Source of the DNA: Methyloligella halotolerans
GTDB taxonomy: Bacteria; Pseudomonadota; Alphaproteobacteria; Rhizobiales; Methyloligellaceae
Direction: 5' to 3'
DNA: 64,000 nt
Assembly: GCF_001708935.1 (NCBI RefSeq)
Contig: NZ_MASI01000003.1
Coordinates: 99,501-163,500 of the forward strand
The position numbers were made by a program, and so were the translations under genes. The notes under the pieces were generated by a model. That model was not told the DNA's origin and did not search any database. It was given only the letters and a program-made list of their open reading frames with translations. This document shows, one piece after another, positions 1 to 9,068 of the stretch (position 1 is its first letter; each line of letters opens with the position of its first letter).

Positions 1-340
1 CCGAGACGAGGGCGACAAGCCCGATGCCGGCTGCAACGCCCCCGACCACATAGGGCGCCAGCCGTTTCAGGACGTCCTCGTCGACGGCATTGCGCTTCCG
101 ATGGGAGAGGAAGGAGCGGACGGCTGTGGGCACGATGACGGCGAATGAGGTACCGAGCACCATGGGCATGCGCACCTCTTCGGGCGTGCCCAGTACGACG
201 AAAAGCTCGAAGAGCACTGGCACCAGAATGCCGCCGCCGCCGATCCCAAGCAGCCCGGCGAGAAAGCCGGTGAGCGCGCCGCCGGCGAGCAGAGCGACGA
301 AGAGGGTGATCATCTCGCCGCTGGCAAGATCCGCGGTCAT
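1..340 (-). CDS. TauE/SafE family sulfite exporter/permease (partial, C-terminus off window)
   Basis: The minus strand reads open from an ATG at 340 to the window edge, giving about 113 residues. The peptide has a hydrophobic first segment followed by a glycine-rich GLLGIGGGGILVPVL motif, the signature of the N-terminal repeat of TauE/SafE (DUF81) membrane permeases. A second hydrophobic stretch begins near residue 95. The family exports sulfite or sulfonate-derived anions in some members, but the substrate cannot be told here. An alternative start is the internal Met at 313. The 3' half of the gene lies outside the window. Confidence 0.8.
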   Translation of the reverse strand, partial: MTADLASGEMITLFVALLAGGALTGFLAGLLGIGGGGILVPVLFELFVVLGTPEEVRMPMVLGTSFAVIVPTAVRSFLSHRKRNAVDEDVLKRLAPYVVGGVAAGIGLVALVS

Positions 341-473
341 TGCATCGTCCAGATCGATTGCGGATCGGCGAGCAGGACGCCCGCGGCCGCAAAGGGGAAT
401 AGTCAGAGTCTTCGGTTGGCCCAGGTCGCCGAAGGACGGTGGCTCCGAAGGAAGCAGGCTCCGAAAGATGAGG

Positions 474-512
474 TCCGAAAACAGAATAGGCCCGGCCGTG
501 AGGCCGAGCCTA
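474..512 (-). terminator. Rho-independent terminator of the small secreted protein gene
   Basis: Bases 487-497 and 502-512 form an 11-bp stem with a GTGA loop. The one mismatch becomes a G-U pair only in the minus-strand transcript. In that direction the stem is followed by a T-rich tract (ttctgtttt). It lies directly downstream of the gene at 547-942. Confidence 0.6.
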
Positions 513-546
513 ATCCGTTTTCAATCTTCGGCGTTGGAGCGCGGCG

Positions 547-942
547 CTATTGCTTGCGCAGGCTCATATTGCCGGTGCCACGCGGGCTGGTGAAGCTGAC
601 GCTCTGGCTCGAGCCGCTCACGGTCACATTCAGCCGGCCCGAGACATCGAACTGGGAATTGTGAAAGTCGCCGACGAAGCGGTTGTCGTTCACCTGCAGC
701 AGGGAACCCGTCTGACGGAACTTGTTGGAGCTGGTGGCGCAGAGCGCGTTGACGCCAACGACCTTCGGGCTTTCACGGCGGTAGGTCACCTTGCAGCGGA
801 TGGATTCAGACTTGCCATTCTTCGGCTGCGCGGTGCCGCTGCCGCTCCAGGTGCCTTCGATGTCGGAGGCGGCCATGGCCGGCACGGTCGAGACTGCAAG
901 GGCAAGCGGAGCCACAAACAGGAGCAGTTTCCGCATATTCAT
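547..942 (-). CDS. small secreted protein of unknown function
   Basis: This 131-residue protein starts with a clear Sec signal peptide (positively charged start, hydrophobic core, cleavage after AMA near residue 24). The mature part is about 105 residues, rich in Ser, Thr, Gly and Asn, with two cysteines (in IRCKV and ALCAT) that could form a disulfide. The pattern of alternating residues suggests a small beta-sandwich or lipocalin-like fold, but that is inference. It lies 18 bases downstream of the RND exporter gene on the same strand, so the two may be co-transcribed. I do not recognise the family. Confidence 0.7.
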   Translation of the reverse strand: MNMRKLLLFVAPLALAVSTVPAMAASDIEGTWSGSGTAQPKNGKSESIRCKVTYRRESPKVVGVNALCATSSNKFRQTGSLLQVNDNRFVGDFHNSQFDVSGRLNVTVSGSSQSVSFTSPRGTGNMSLRKQ

Positions 943-960
943 CGTTTCTCCTCGTGAGTT

Positions 961-3342
961 CTAACGGTTTTGGGGTTCGCGGGTGTTAGCCCACCCTTCC
1001 TCGGTATCTGGGGATAGCGCTTTACGGCCTATGCGATAACGGGACGTGACCAGAATAAGTGCCGGGAGGATAATAAGGTCCGCCAGCAATGCAAAAACTA
1101 GGGTCGACAGGCATATCAGGCCGAATTGTCGTGTCGGTGGCACCGCGCTGAGCTGGGTGATCGACAGACCTGCGACAAGCACCGCGGTCGTCAGGATCAG
1201 CACAGTACCAATCAATCTTAACGTGCGATCCACCGCCGCAGCAACGGATTCGGTGCGCTCCATCTCAAGCTCGAACCGGTTGAGCACGTGGATCGCGTGA
1301 TCAACAGCCAAGCCGAAGGCAACGGTAAGCCCGACAATCGTGGCGTAATCAAGCCCGCCCTGCAGAAAAGCCAGCCACGTTGCGGTTGCGAACAAGGCGA
1401 AAAGGTTCGGGATCGTGGCAAGACCGGCATAGAGCAGAGACCAGAACGCGAGGCCGATGACGGCGATCACAATCGCGATTGCGCCGAGCATGGAGTAGCT
1501 GAGCTGTGAGATGATTGCGGTGGAGCGGGTCGCGCCGACGCTGGCGATGCCGGTCAGGCTGAGCTTGAAATCCGGATTTTCCGCGTGCAGCTCCGCAATC
1601 TTAGGCGCGAGGTCCTCCCGAATCTGCAGAATCTGCTTCGCCTCGAGATCGCCGATATAGCCGGAGACCAGGGCGGCATTCAGCTTGCGATTCACGTACC
1701 GGCTGGCGACGTCGGGCGGCATCATCTCCATGAGGCGCGCGCTCGCTTCATCCGGCGTCAGGCCGCTGGATTCCGCCCATTGCTGGAGATCCTCCAGGGA
1801 GTTCACCTTGCCGACCTTGGGATGGTCGTCGAGAATCCGGTGGGCTTCCGCGATCACGTTGCGCACGTCGGGCGACTCGGTGGTCTTCTTCTCGGGCCAT
1901 TCCACCACGATGCGCAGCGGGAACAGGCCGCCGAGCCTACCCTCGATCTGCTTGGAGACCTGGGCGGCCGTGCCCTGGTCGGGAAGCATGTCGCTGAGCC
2001 GATAACGCGGTTCGAGCTGGAAATAGGCGATCGCGAAGGCGATGGTCAGCAGCGTGCCGCCCACGGCGATAACGGTGGGCCAGCGGAGCACCAGCCGGCT
2101 GACGGCGGCGGAGGCGTTATCGAGGAGCTTCACGCCCCAGTTGGCCTTCTCCTCCACCAGGTATTTCGCCTCGCCCTCTTTCAGGAACAGGGCGGCAAGG
2201 ACCGGCATCACTGCGATCACCAGAAGCAGCGATACGAGGATGCAGAGACCGGCCATGATGCCGAATTTCTGGATCAGGGCCGAGTTGCTCATGGCCAGCG
2301 AGAATAGGGCGATGGAGGTGGTGAGCGAGGTCAGCGCGCAGGCCGGCCCGATCTCCACGATGGTTCGCTGGATGGCCACGGCCTTGCTCATGCCTTCGTC
2401 GAGATTCCGGCATAAGCCGAAGAGGAAATGCATGGCGTTGTTGATGGTGACCACCAGCACCAGAGGCATCACGGCGTTGAGCAGCGGGTTCATCATGGTG
2501 CCGGTCCAGCCGAACAGGCCCAGGCACCAGACGATCGCCAGCACGGCGGGGCTGAGGGCAATCACGACAAGGCGTACGCGGCGGAAATAGAAGCCGAGGG
2601 CGACAACGCCGACAAGCAAGCCGACGCCGTTGAAGGTGCTGATATCGCGCTTCGTGCCGCCGACGACCTCGGCCTTCATGGCGGGCATGCCGGCGAGGCC
2701 GATGGTGAGATCTTTGGCGGCTTGTGATTTCTGGGCGACCTCGCGGACTTCATCGACGACTGCGGGAAGACCGCGCTCGTTCACCTGGTCATTCTTCAAC
2801 GACACGATGAACAGCGCGAGCCGGCTTCCGTTCTCGTCTGGCGAGATCAGGCGGCCTTGCGCGAGAGGATGGCTCTCGATCTCCTGCTGCAGCTTGGCGA
2901 GGGCTTCACCGTCGGGGATTTCGTCTGGGATCAGCGCGGCCGGCGTGCCTTCGTCGGGCAGGGGTTCGCGCAGGGCGAAGATCGAGGTGATGGATTCCAC
3001 ACCGTCCGCAAAGAGCAGATCGTAGTTGAGCTCGCGAAGCTGCTTCAGGTGCTTCGCGCTCAAGATATCGTTGCCCTCGACCGCCATGTAGATGTCGAGA
3101 TCGCTCGCCGGGAAGCGCTCGCTCATATGCTCGAAGACCTGATAGTCCGGGCTGTCGGAGCGCAGGAATTGATTGAGGGAGTCGTCGGTCTTCAGCTTGC
3201 TCAAGCCGATGCCCATGACCACCGTCATGAGGAGCAGCACAATGAGCGAGATGATGGGATAGCGCGCCGGGATTTCGCCCAGGATGAGGATCGGCTTGCT
3301 CGTCCGATAGATCCAGGTCGGTGGTCGCTGTTCACCGGTCAT
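961..3342 (-). CDS. RND superfamily exporter, MMPL/HpnN-like
   Basis: The protein is about 793 residues and has the two-fold RND layout. There is an N-terminal membrane segment near residues 25-50, a large periplasmic loop, a five- to six-helix bundle near 235-410, a second loop, and a second bundle near 640-780. The motif GLAVDHAIHVLNRF in the second bundle is typical of MMPL/HpnN-type lipid or hydrophobe exporters. I chose the ATG at 3342 because GAGAGGGA lies about ten bases upstream; a longer reading starts at 3393. No membrane-fusion or outer-membrane partner is adjacent. The substrate is unknown; hopanoid-type lipids are one possibility. Confidence 0.8.
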   Translation of the reverse strand: MTGEQRPPTWIYRTSKPILILGEIPARYPIISLIVLLLMTVVMGIGLSKLKTDDSLNQFLRSDSPDYQVFEHMSERFPASDLDIYMAVEGNDILSAKHLKQLRELNYDLLFADGVESITSIFALREPLPDEGTPAALIPDEIPDGEALAKLQQEIESHPLAQGRLISPDENGSRLALFIVSLKNDQVNERGLPAVVDEVREVAQKSQAAKDLTIGLAGMPAMKAEVVGGTKRDISTFNGVGLLVGVVALGFYFRRVRLVVIALSPAVLAIVWCLGLFGWTGTMMNPLLNAVMPLVLVVTINNAMHFLFGLCRNLDEGMSKAVAIQRTIVEIGPACALTSLTTSIALFSLAMSNSALIQKFGIMAGLCILVSLLLVIAVMPVLAALFLKEGEAKYLVEEKANWGVKLLDNASAAVSRLVLRWPTVIAVGGTLLTIAFAIAYFQLEPRYRLSDMLPDQGTAAQVSKQIEGRLGGLFPLRIVVEWPEKKTTESPDVRNVIAEAHRILDDHPKVGKVNSLEDLQQWAESSGLTPDEASARLMEMMPPDVASRYVNRKLNAALVSGYIGDLEAKQILQIREDLAPKIAELHAENPDFKLSLTGIASVGATRSTAIISQLSYSMLGAIAIVIAVIGLAFWSLLYAGLATIPNLFALFATATWLAFLQGGLDYATIVGLTVAFGLAVDHAIHVLNRFELEMERTESVAAAVDRTLRLIGTVLILTTAVLVAGLSITQLSAVPPTRQFGLICLSTLVFALLADLIILPALILVTSRYRIGRKALSPDTEEGWANTREPQNR

Positions 3343-3664
3343 ACAGGCTACGTCCCTCTCGCCGTTCTCGGCGCGCCCCCGCATGGCACGCATTACTTGC
3401 CCCTGAGCCTAGCTTTGCTCAGCAGCGGACCGTGTCCGCCCGCATAGATAGCAGCGCATTGGGAACCGGTACAGGCGGGTTTCGTCTTTTGGCGGCTTTG
3501 AAGCCAGAAGAATCGGCCATTTTTCAGGCCAATAGACATCCTTAGCTGAGCGTGTCGCACAATCGTGAACACTTCAGCGCGGCTCATCGGGTGTTATATT
3601 TTTCTCTACAACCGCTGCGAGGCTGGTAGCCTTCCATGGAGAGGCGATCATCTTGGGGGGCGTG
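3343..3664. other. intergenic region between divergent genes
   Basis: About 320 bases separate the starts of the RND exporter (minus) and the secreted protein (plus). The region should hold both promoters. I see no clear operator, repeat or RNA in it. Confidence 0.4.
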
Positions 3665-4213
3665 ATGGCGTGTTTCCATTCCTGCAAAGCGAAGCTTTGC
3701 GCGGCTTCGACGGCCGTCGTTCTTTTTCTTTTCGGGGCTGCCTGCCTGCCCGGTGTAGCCAAAGCCGATTGCCAAAACCCGGAGGTCTGGCGGACCTATT
3801 TCAATGAGCGGTTCGGCATGGAGGTGATGCTTCCTGTCGATTGCTTCGAGATCCAGCCGCCCTCGGCGAATGGCGATGGCCAAACCTTTGTCGCGCCGAA
3901 CGGTGTCGCGTCGGTCACGGTGTTCGGGTCGCACAACACGACGGGCGCGGACGCGAAGGCCATACAGCAATCCATGATGTCGACTCCGGCTTATGGCGAG
4001 GTGACGTATTCACCCAGCGGTCCAACCTGGTTCGTTCTGTCAGGCTATCGGGACAACGCTATCTTCTACGACAAATATCTCCTGTCCCATGGCGGCAAGA
4101 TCCTCAACGGGATGCTGATGACGTACTCGCAGGGTTCTAAGGAGGTCTTTCAGCCGATCCTCGAACGCATGGAAGAGACGTTCAAATCGGGCTCCGGCAC
4201 GGATACGCCGTAA
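3665..4213 (+). CDS. secreted protein of unknown function
   Basis: The protein is 182 residues from the ATG at 3665, which follows a GGGGGGCG ribosome site; an in-frame TTG at 3653 is a weaker start. A signal peptide ends after KA near residue 35. The mature part opens with YFNERFGMEVMLPVDCF, a pattern seen in rhizobial periplasmic proteins that begin with a phrase like 'RFGfsvdyP', where a short beta-sheet domain follows. Two cysteines in the mature part may pair. The function is unknown. It faces the permease gene tail to tail with only five bases between them. Confidence 0.6.
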   Translation: MACFHSCKAKLCAASTAVVLFLFGAACLPGVAKADCQNPEVWRTYFNERFGMEVMLPVDCFEIQPPSANGDGQTFVAPNGVASVTVFGSHNTTGADAKAIQQSMMSTPAYGEVTYSPSGPTWFVLSGYRDNAIFYDKYLLSHGGKILNGMLMTYSQGSKEVFQPILERMEETFKSGSGTDTP

Positions 4214-4218
4214 GACCA

Positions 4219-5436
4219 TCAGCCGCCCACGCCGAAGAGCGGCAGGGAGAGTCCGATGACGAGCCAGGCCAACGCGACCATGGCAAGCCAGAGCAGGATC
4301 TGTTCGCCGAGCTTATCGGGCTGGCTCATGTCGAAGCCCATGGCCTTCGTCTTCCAGACGAGGAACGCTCCGCTCAGAGCGAGGAAGGCCAGGTTCAGGA
4401 ACAGGGTGTAGTCGACGCCGAAGAACTGGCGGTCGGTCACGCTGGTGGCATTGGCGGAATCCGGCAGGGCGCCGATGGCGGCGAAGCCGTAATGCATGAT
4501 CACGGCGGTCGCGATCAGCACGGTCAGGAAGATGCCGACGATATAGAGCGCCATCTTCCACCCGTAATATTTGGCCTGGATGCGTACGACCGGAAACACC
4601 ACCAGGTCGGAGAAGATGAACGCCATGATGCCGGCGAAGCTGACGCCGTTGGAATAGAGAACGGCGGCGAGCGGGATGTTGCCCATGGACCCGATGAAGG
4701 TGAAGAACGCCGCGATGGGGCCGACCACCGCCTGAACCAGGACTTCCCAGAAGGCGGGGTTCTGGCTGCCCGAGCCGACGAACAGCGCTTCGAAGAAGCT
4801 CCTCGGCACGAAGGCGGCGATGATGCCGGCGACGGTGAAGCCGATCATCACGTCCTTCCAGACCATCCGCCATTCCATGACATAGCGCATGGCGACCATG
4901 CGCCAGCCTTCCCGGCTTTGGATCAGCTGGCGCCAGTCGGGGACGTCCGTGTCGCTGTCGGCCCCTTCCTCTTCACGGGCGTGGTCGCGGGCGCGCTCCA
5001 CCAGCTTCTTGGGGTATGTCAGGCGCACCAGAAGCCAGGTGAGCAGGATCAGTAAGATGCCGCCGAGATATTCGCCGACCACGAACTGCCAGCTGAGGAA
5101 GACGGCGATGACGATGCCGAGCTCGATGACGAGATTGGTCGAGGCGAGCAGGAAGGCGAGGGAGGGGATAAGCCCTGCGCCCTTGGTGAAAAGCGAGCGG
5201 GTGGTGGCAAGGGCGGCGAAGGAGCAAGAGCTCGACAGGAAGCCGAAGAACGTGCCCAGTCCAACGCTGGCCGCGCCAGCCTCGCCCATGGATTTCTTCA
5301 TGCGCTCTCGGGTCACGAAGACCTGGATCATGGCGGAGATCAGATAGCCGAAGCCGAACGCCCAGAGCGCCATCCAGAACAGGCCAACTGTCGTGTAGGC
5401 GGCCGTGTGCCAGGTTTCCAGAAATCCTTGTTGCAT
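4219..5436 (-). CDS. ArsP/YraQ (DUF318)-type membrane permease
   Basis: This 405-residue integral membrane protein has eight to ten predicted helices. Near residue 67 it has the motif FFGFLSSSCSFAAL, the SSCS signature of the UPF0718/DUF318 permeases that include organoarsenical efflux protein ArsP. A matching second half carries FTFIGSMGNIPLAAVLYSNG. A charged cytoplasmic stretch near residues 155-170 links the halves. It is the third gene of a minus-strand cluster with copB and a DUF2231 protein, which suggests metal or metalloid export. The exact substrate is not determined. Confidence 0.8.
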   Translation of the reverse strand: MQQGFLETWHTAAYTTVGLFWMALWAFGFGYLISAMIQVFVTRERMKKSMGEAGAASVGLGTFFGFLSSSCSFAALATTRSLFTKGAGLIPSLAFLLASTNLVIELGIVIAVFLSWQFVVGEYLGGILLILLTWLLVRLTYPKKLVERARDHAREEEGADSDTDVPDWRQLIQSREGWRMVAMRYVMEWRMVWKDVMIGFTVAGIIAAFVPRSFFEALFVGSGSQNPAFWEVLVQAVVGPIAAFFTFIGSMGNIPLAAVLYSNGVSFAGIMAFIFSDLVVFPVVRIQAKYYGWKMALYIVGIFLTVLIATAVIMHYGFAAIGALPDSANATSVTDRQFFGVDYTLFLNLAFLALSGAFLVWKTKAMGFDMSQPDKLGEQILLWLAMVALAWLVIGLSLPLFGVGG

Positions 5437-5520
5437 GCGGTAAGGCGCCCCCTAGCGTCCTTTATCGTTGGTGTTGCCTCGACGGGCCAACGCGGGCGCC
5501 GGGAAAATGATCCCTGCCGG

Positions 5521-6024
5521 TCAGTGGTGGTGATCGCCGTCGCCGTGAGAATGACCGCCCGGCTCTGCCGACGGATCGGGCATGCTCTGGACGCCGAGCC
5601 CGTAATGAAAGACGAGACGGCCGCCCCACCAGGCGGTAACCGTCAGAGGAGCGGCGGCGGCCAGAAGGCAAATGGCGAAGACGAGGGATGGTGCGTTCTT
5701 GCGTCTGAACAGGCGCCAGGCGCCAAGGAGGGTGAAGCAGGCGAAGGTCGCGAGCGCCCAGTTGCGGTGGATATGGGTGGCGGCGTGGGAGGCCTCGTCC
5801 TGGGTGACCTCATGATAGGCATCGAAGCCCGCGATCACGGCGGAGAGCGCCGCGAGCCATCCGAGCAGCAGCATCCAATCGCCCGCAGTCTGCAGCGAAC
5901 CGCGCCAGGCGCCGGATGGAAAGACGGTCGCCACAAAGGTGGCGATGCTCCCCGTGAACAGGAGAGCCACTGCGAAGTGGACGAAGATTGGATGCAGGTT
6001 GGGTTCGATCAGGCCGGTCAGCAT
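5521..6024 (-). CDS. DUF2231 membrane protein with histidine-rich tail
   Basis: This 167-residue protein has four hydrophobic segments and the DUF2231 opening LHPIFVHFAVALLFTG. It ends in GHSHGDGDHHH, a cluster of six histidines suited to binding copper, zinc or nickel. It starts nine bases after copB ends and is followed by the ArsP/YraQ-type permease, so the three are probably one operon. The DUF2231 family is poorly characterised; some members are found near metal or cytochrome genes. A role in metal handling is inferred from the His tail and context. Confidence 0.7.
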   Translation of the reverse strand: MLTGLIEPNLHPIFVHFAVALLFTGSIATFVATVFPSGAWRGSLQTAGDWMLLLGWLAALSAVIAGFDAYHEVTQDEASHAATHIHRNWALATFACFTLLGAWRLFRRKNAPSLVFAICLLAAAAPLTVTAWWGGRLVFHYGLGVQSMPDPSAEPGGHSHGDGDHHH

Positions 6025-6033
6025 GACGCCCTC

Positions 6034-6812
6034 CTAGTACCAGATCCGTAAGCCGGCGACGAAGGAGGTGGTCTCCACATCCTCGCCAAAGGCCTCGGCG
6101 AAGTCTGCGGTCTCACCGAATTGCCGCGCATAGGAGACGCCGATATAGGGCGCGACCTCCTTGACGATCTTGTAGCGTAACCGCAGACCCAGCTCGCCGT
6201 TCCGCAAGCCGGACCCCTGGAGGTGCTCGGGGTCCGCCTGGCCTGCAAGATTAAGCTCGATCCGCGGCTGGAGGATCAGCCGCTCGGTGACGTGGATGTC
6301 GTATTCCGCCTCGAACTCGCCGATCGTGTCGCCGTGTTCTCCGATGAAGATCGCGGCGTCGAGCTCGAACCAATCGGGCGCGAGGCCCATGATGCCGATG
6401 GCGCCGTATGTCTTGGAGTCGGGCTCCAGGCTCTCGCGCACGCCGGCCTGAAAATCGAAATACTTGGAGATCGCCCGGCCATAGAGGAGCTGGACCTCAG
6501 CGTCTTCGAAAGCGTCCGCCTCCGTCAGATAGGCGCCTTCGGACTTCCCCCAGATTCGGTTCAGGCGATTGCCGACCCAGCCCTGCATGTCCCACTCGAA
6601 CTGCGGCTCGTCGCAACCCGGTATTCCAGCCGGTCCGCCTCGAAGAAGAAGTGCCTTTGGTCGCCTGCATTGTGCTGCTGCTCGCGCTTGCCGGCCGCCA
6701 TACCGGACGTCTCGTGATGCTGGTTCGCCGTGTCAGGGCCTCCAGAAGCGCTTTGCGCGAAGGCGGGGGCGCTGAGGAGCGTCAGCAGAAGAGCAAGTGC
6801 GATACACCACAT
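6034..6812 (-). CDS. copB: copper resistance outer-membrane protein CopB (frameshifted as sequenced)
   Basis: Two overlapping minus-strand frames make up one CopB/PcoB-type protein. The first (from 6812) has a signal peptide ending AFAQ, a His/Gln-rich linker and FFFEADRLEYR. The second resumes as DEPQFEWDMQGWVGNRLNRIWGKSEG and runs through the barrel to a terminal Tyr, as usual for outer-membrane barrels. The frames join if one base is added between 6606 and 6618. CopB proteins sequester or export copper across the outer membrane. The usual partner copA is not in the window; DUF2231 and permease genes follow on the same strand. As written, the gene would give a truncated 83-residue product. 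Confidence 0.75.
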
Positions 6813-7056
6813 TTAGCTCTGCCTTCCCAGTGAGGTGGAGCTCCGGCTGACGGCCGTTCAGGCGTCGATCACGATTCGGTTCAACGCGTTTAAGCGGAGA
6901 ATAGCTCAAACTGGAGTACGTCCCCCAATTCAATGTCGTTGGGCTGATGCTCCGGCGTTGCGTGCTCAGCGCGCCATCTCCGCATGTCTGGAACCGAAAG
7001 TCTTCCTCCTCGTTCCGAATTTCACAGGCCAAACGCCGTCCTGGGGAGAAGCACCC

Positions 7057-7518
7057 ATGTCTTATCTCAGATTTTTTGCGATGATCGCGACATCGACCAT
7101 CGTGATGTTCGGGTTGATGTATCTGAACACCTACGCGGTCGAGCACATCTTTTTCAGCGAGACGCGGGTCTATATGGCGTTGCTCATGGGCGCCACGATG
7201 GCCGTAGTCATGCTCAGCTTTATGCTGGGCATGTACAGGAACACAGCGGTGAACGTGGCGATTTTCGGCGGCGCCCTTCTCGGCTTCGGACTTTGCCTCT
7301 TCCTGGTGCGCAGCCAGACCACCGTGGATCAGGTCTCCTACATGAAGGCGATGATCCCCCATCACTCCATCGCCATCATGACCAGCGAGCGGGCCGAGAT
7401 CACCGATCCGCGGGTGCGGAAGCTGGCGCAAGGCATCATCGATGCGCAGCGGCGGGAGATCGCCGAGATGCGCTATCTGATCCGCGATCTCGAACAAGAC
7501 GACGAGCGGGAGGAGTAG
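7057..7518 (+). CDS. DUF305 domain membrane protein
   Basis: The protein is 153 residues. I chose the ATG at 7057 because GGGGAGAA lies just upstream; the long in-frame extension to 6835 has no matching character. Three hydrophobic helices occupy residues 5-95. The DUF305 core then follows, with YMKAMIPHHSIAIMTSERA and IIDAQRREIAEM. The conserved HH and later Gln/Glu/Met residues are the family's probable metal ligands. DUF305 proteins are often found beside copper genes, and this one is divergent from copB. It is four bases from the lipoprotein gene and probably co-transcribed with it. Confidence 0.75.
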   Translation: MSYLRFFAMIATSTIVMFGLMYLNTYAVEHIFFSETRVYMALLMGATMAVVMLSFMLGMYRNTAVNVAIFGGALLGFGLCLFLVRSQTTVDQVSYMKAMIPHHSIAIMTSERAEITDPRVRKLAQGIIDAQRREIAEMRYLIRDLEQDDEREE

Positions 7519-7522
7519 AGCA

Positions 7523-8068
7523 ATGCCACTCAAGACACTCGCAAAAGCGACGACCCTGGTCGCAGCTCTGCTCGTCGCCGCGGCGTTGGGTGGCTGCGAG
7601 GAAAACACCTATCGCGGCAACGACCGCTCCGCAGCAGAGGTGCCTGACACGCCGCCAGCCGACGTGGCCGACGCGGCAACGGCGGTGAAGGAGGCGGATC
7701 CCGCTCAGGTCTACCCGCTCCCCATGGGACGCGACGAGTTCACCAAAGTCGTCTCCAGCAACGAGGCCTGCAGTTTCCGGATGACCTCTTCGGATTTTCC
7801 CGTGCTGGTGCTGACGACTGGAAGCGAGGGCGAGGACGGCGCCAAAGCCGTCATGAAGGCGAATGGAAAGCTCTTCGAGCTGACGCCGGCCGACTCGTCA
7901 GAGGATGGGATCGCGCTTAGAGCCGATGGCGTCCGCGCATCCGTCACGCCTGACGAGGGCGATGACGACAAGCTTCGGGAGGCGACATTGCGCTTCCAGG
8001 TGGAGGGCGCCGAGGAGCTCGGCTTCCGGGGCTATTTCGGCTGCGGCAAGCCCGGCTCCACAACCTAG
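7523..8068 (+). CDS. putative lipoprotein
   Basis: This 181-residue protein begins with a lipoprotein signal peptide and a lipobox LGGC near residue 27. A Pro/Ala/Asp-rich tether is followed by a 110-residue domain with two cysteines (EACSF and GYFGCG) near its ends. It is acidic and may be anchored in the outer membrane. I do not recognise the domain. It sits four bases after the DUF305 gene, so a role in the same metal-related process is plausible but unproven. Confidence 0.65.
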   Translation: MPLKTLAKATTLVAALLVAAALGGCEENTYRGNDRSAAEVPDTPPADVADAATAVKEADPAQVYPLPMGRDEFTKVVSSNEACSFRMTSSDFPVLVLTTGSEGEDGAKAVMKANGKLFELTPADSSEDGIALRADGVRASVTPDEGDDDKLREATLRFQVEGAEELGFRGYFGCGKPGSTT

Positions 8069-8074
8069 CCAAGC

Positions 8075-8869
8075 TCACGCCATGAGGTGAGCGCCACCAT
8101 CGACGGGGATGATGGTGCCGGTGATGCGCTTGGCGGCGTCGCTCACCAGGAAGGCGGCAAGATTGCCGACGTCATCGATATCCACCAGGTGATGCTGGGG
8201 CGCGCGAGTCGCCGCCTCGTCCATCAGCTGATCGAAGCGATCGATGCCGCTGGCGGCGCGGGTCTTGATGGGGCCGGGCGACAGGGCGTGGGCGCGAATG
8301 CCCTCGGGTCCCAGCTCGGCGGCGAGATAACGGGTGGCGCTTTCAAGGGCCGCCTTCACCGGCCCCATGAGATTGTAGTGCTCCACCACGCGCTCTGAGC
8401 CGAAGAAGGTGATCCCGAGCAGGCAGCCGCCGCCCTTCATCAGCGGTTCGGCCAAACGGGCCATGCGGACGAAGGAGTGGCAGGAGACGTCCATGGCGAT
8501 GCCGAAGCCCTCGGCGGAGGAATCGGTGAGGCGGCCATGGAGGTCCTCCGCGGGTGCGAAGGCGATGGAGTGAAGCAGGAAGTCGAGTCCACCCCATTTC
8601 CGCTCGATGGTCTCGAACACGGCCTCCAGCTGCCCTTGCTCGCGGACATTGCAGGGCAACAGCATTTCGCAGCCGAGCGACTCGGTGACCTCCTGCACGA
8701 AGGGCTTCGCCTTGTCGTTGAGATAGGTGGCGGCAAGCCTTGCGCCGGCCGCCTTGAAGGCGGCGCCGCAGCCGGCCGCGATGCTGTGCCGGTTGGCGAT
8801 GCCGACGATGAGTCCGCGCTTGCCGGAGAGGTCTACGATCGGGCGCTTGAGGGGAGTGCTGTCTGTCAT
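8075..8869 (-). CDS. FabI-like enoyl-ACP reductase / SDR paralog
   Basis: This 264-residue protein has the FabI variant of the short-chain dehydrogenase fold: GLIVGIANRHSIAAGCG binds the dinucleotide, HSIAFAP is the family's central strand, and Y-x6-K (HYNLMGPVK) supplies the catalytic Tyr and Lys. The C-terminal GTIIPVDGGAHLM is also FabI-like. The other FabI tyrosine (SYLGAER in E. coli) is Phe here (TFFGSER). This suggests a second, specialised FabI paralog rather than the housekeeping enzyme, as rhizobia often have two. It is followed on the same strand, after about 200 bases, by an unrelated start region. Confidence 0.75.
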   Translation of the reverse strand: MTDSTPLKRPIVDLSGKRGLIVGIANRHSIAAGCGAAFKAAGARLAATYLNDKAKPFVQEVTESLGCEMLLPCNVREQGQLEAVFETIERKWGGLDFLLHSIAFAPAEDLHGRLTDSSAEGFGIAMDVSCHSFVRMARLAEPLMKGGGCLLGITFFGSERVVEHYNLMGPVKAALESATRYLAAELGPEGIRAHALSPGPIKTRAASGIDRFDQLMDEAATRAPQHHLVDIDDVGNLAAFLVSDAAKRITGTIIPVDGGAHLMA

Positions 8870-9068
8870 GTGCTCCTCTTGTGCGGGCTCTGGGGGAGGA
8901 TGGGTTCGCCTCGGCTTGCCGAATTATTCGGGCTACCGGCAAGGCTATGCGCGAAGCGGACGCTGCGGGCATTGTCGAATAGTCGCATCGCTCCATAACG
9001 CTGAATTGACAGCCAACTCGCTGTCCGAAGCCGCCGGTCGCCGAGGACACAGGCGGGCCTTCGTTCGT

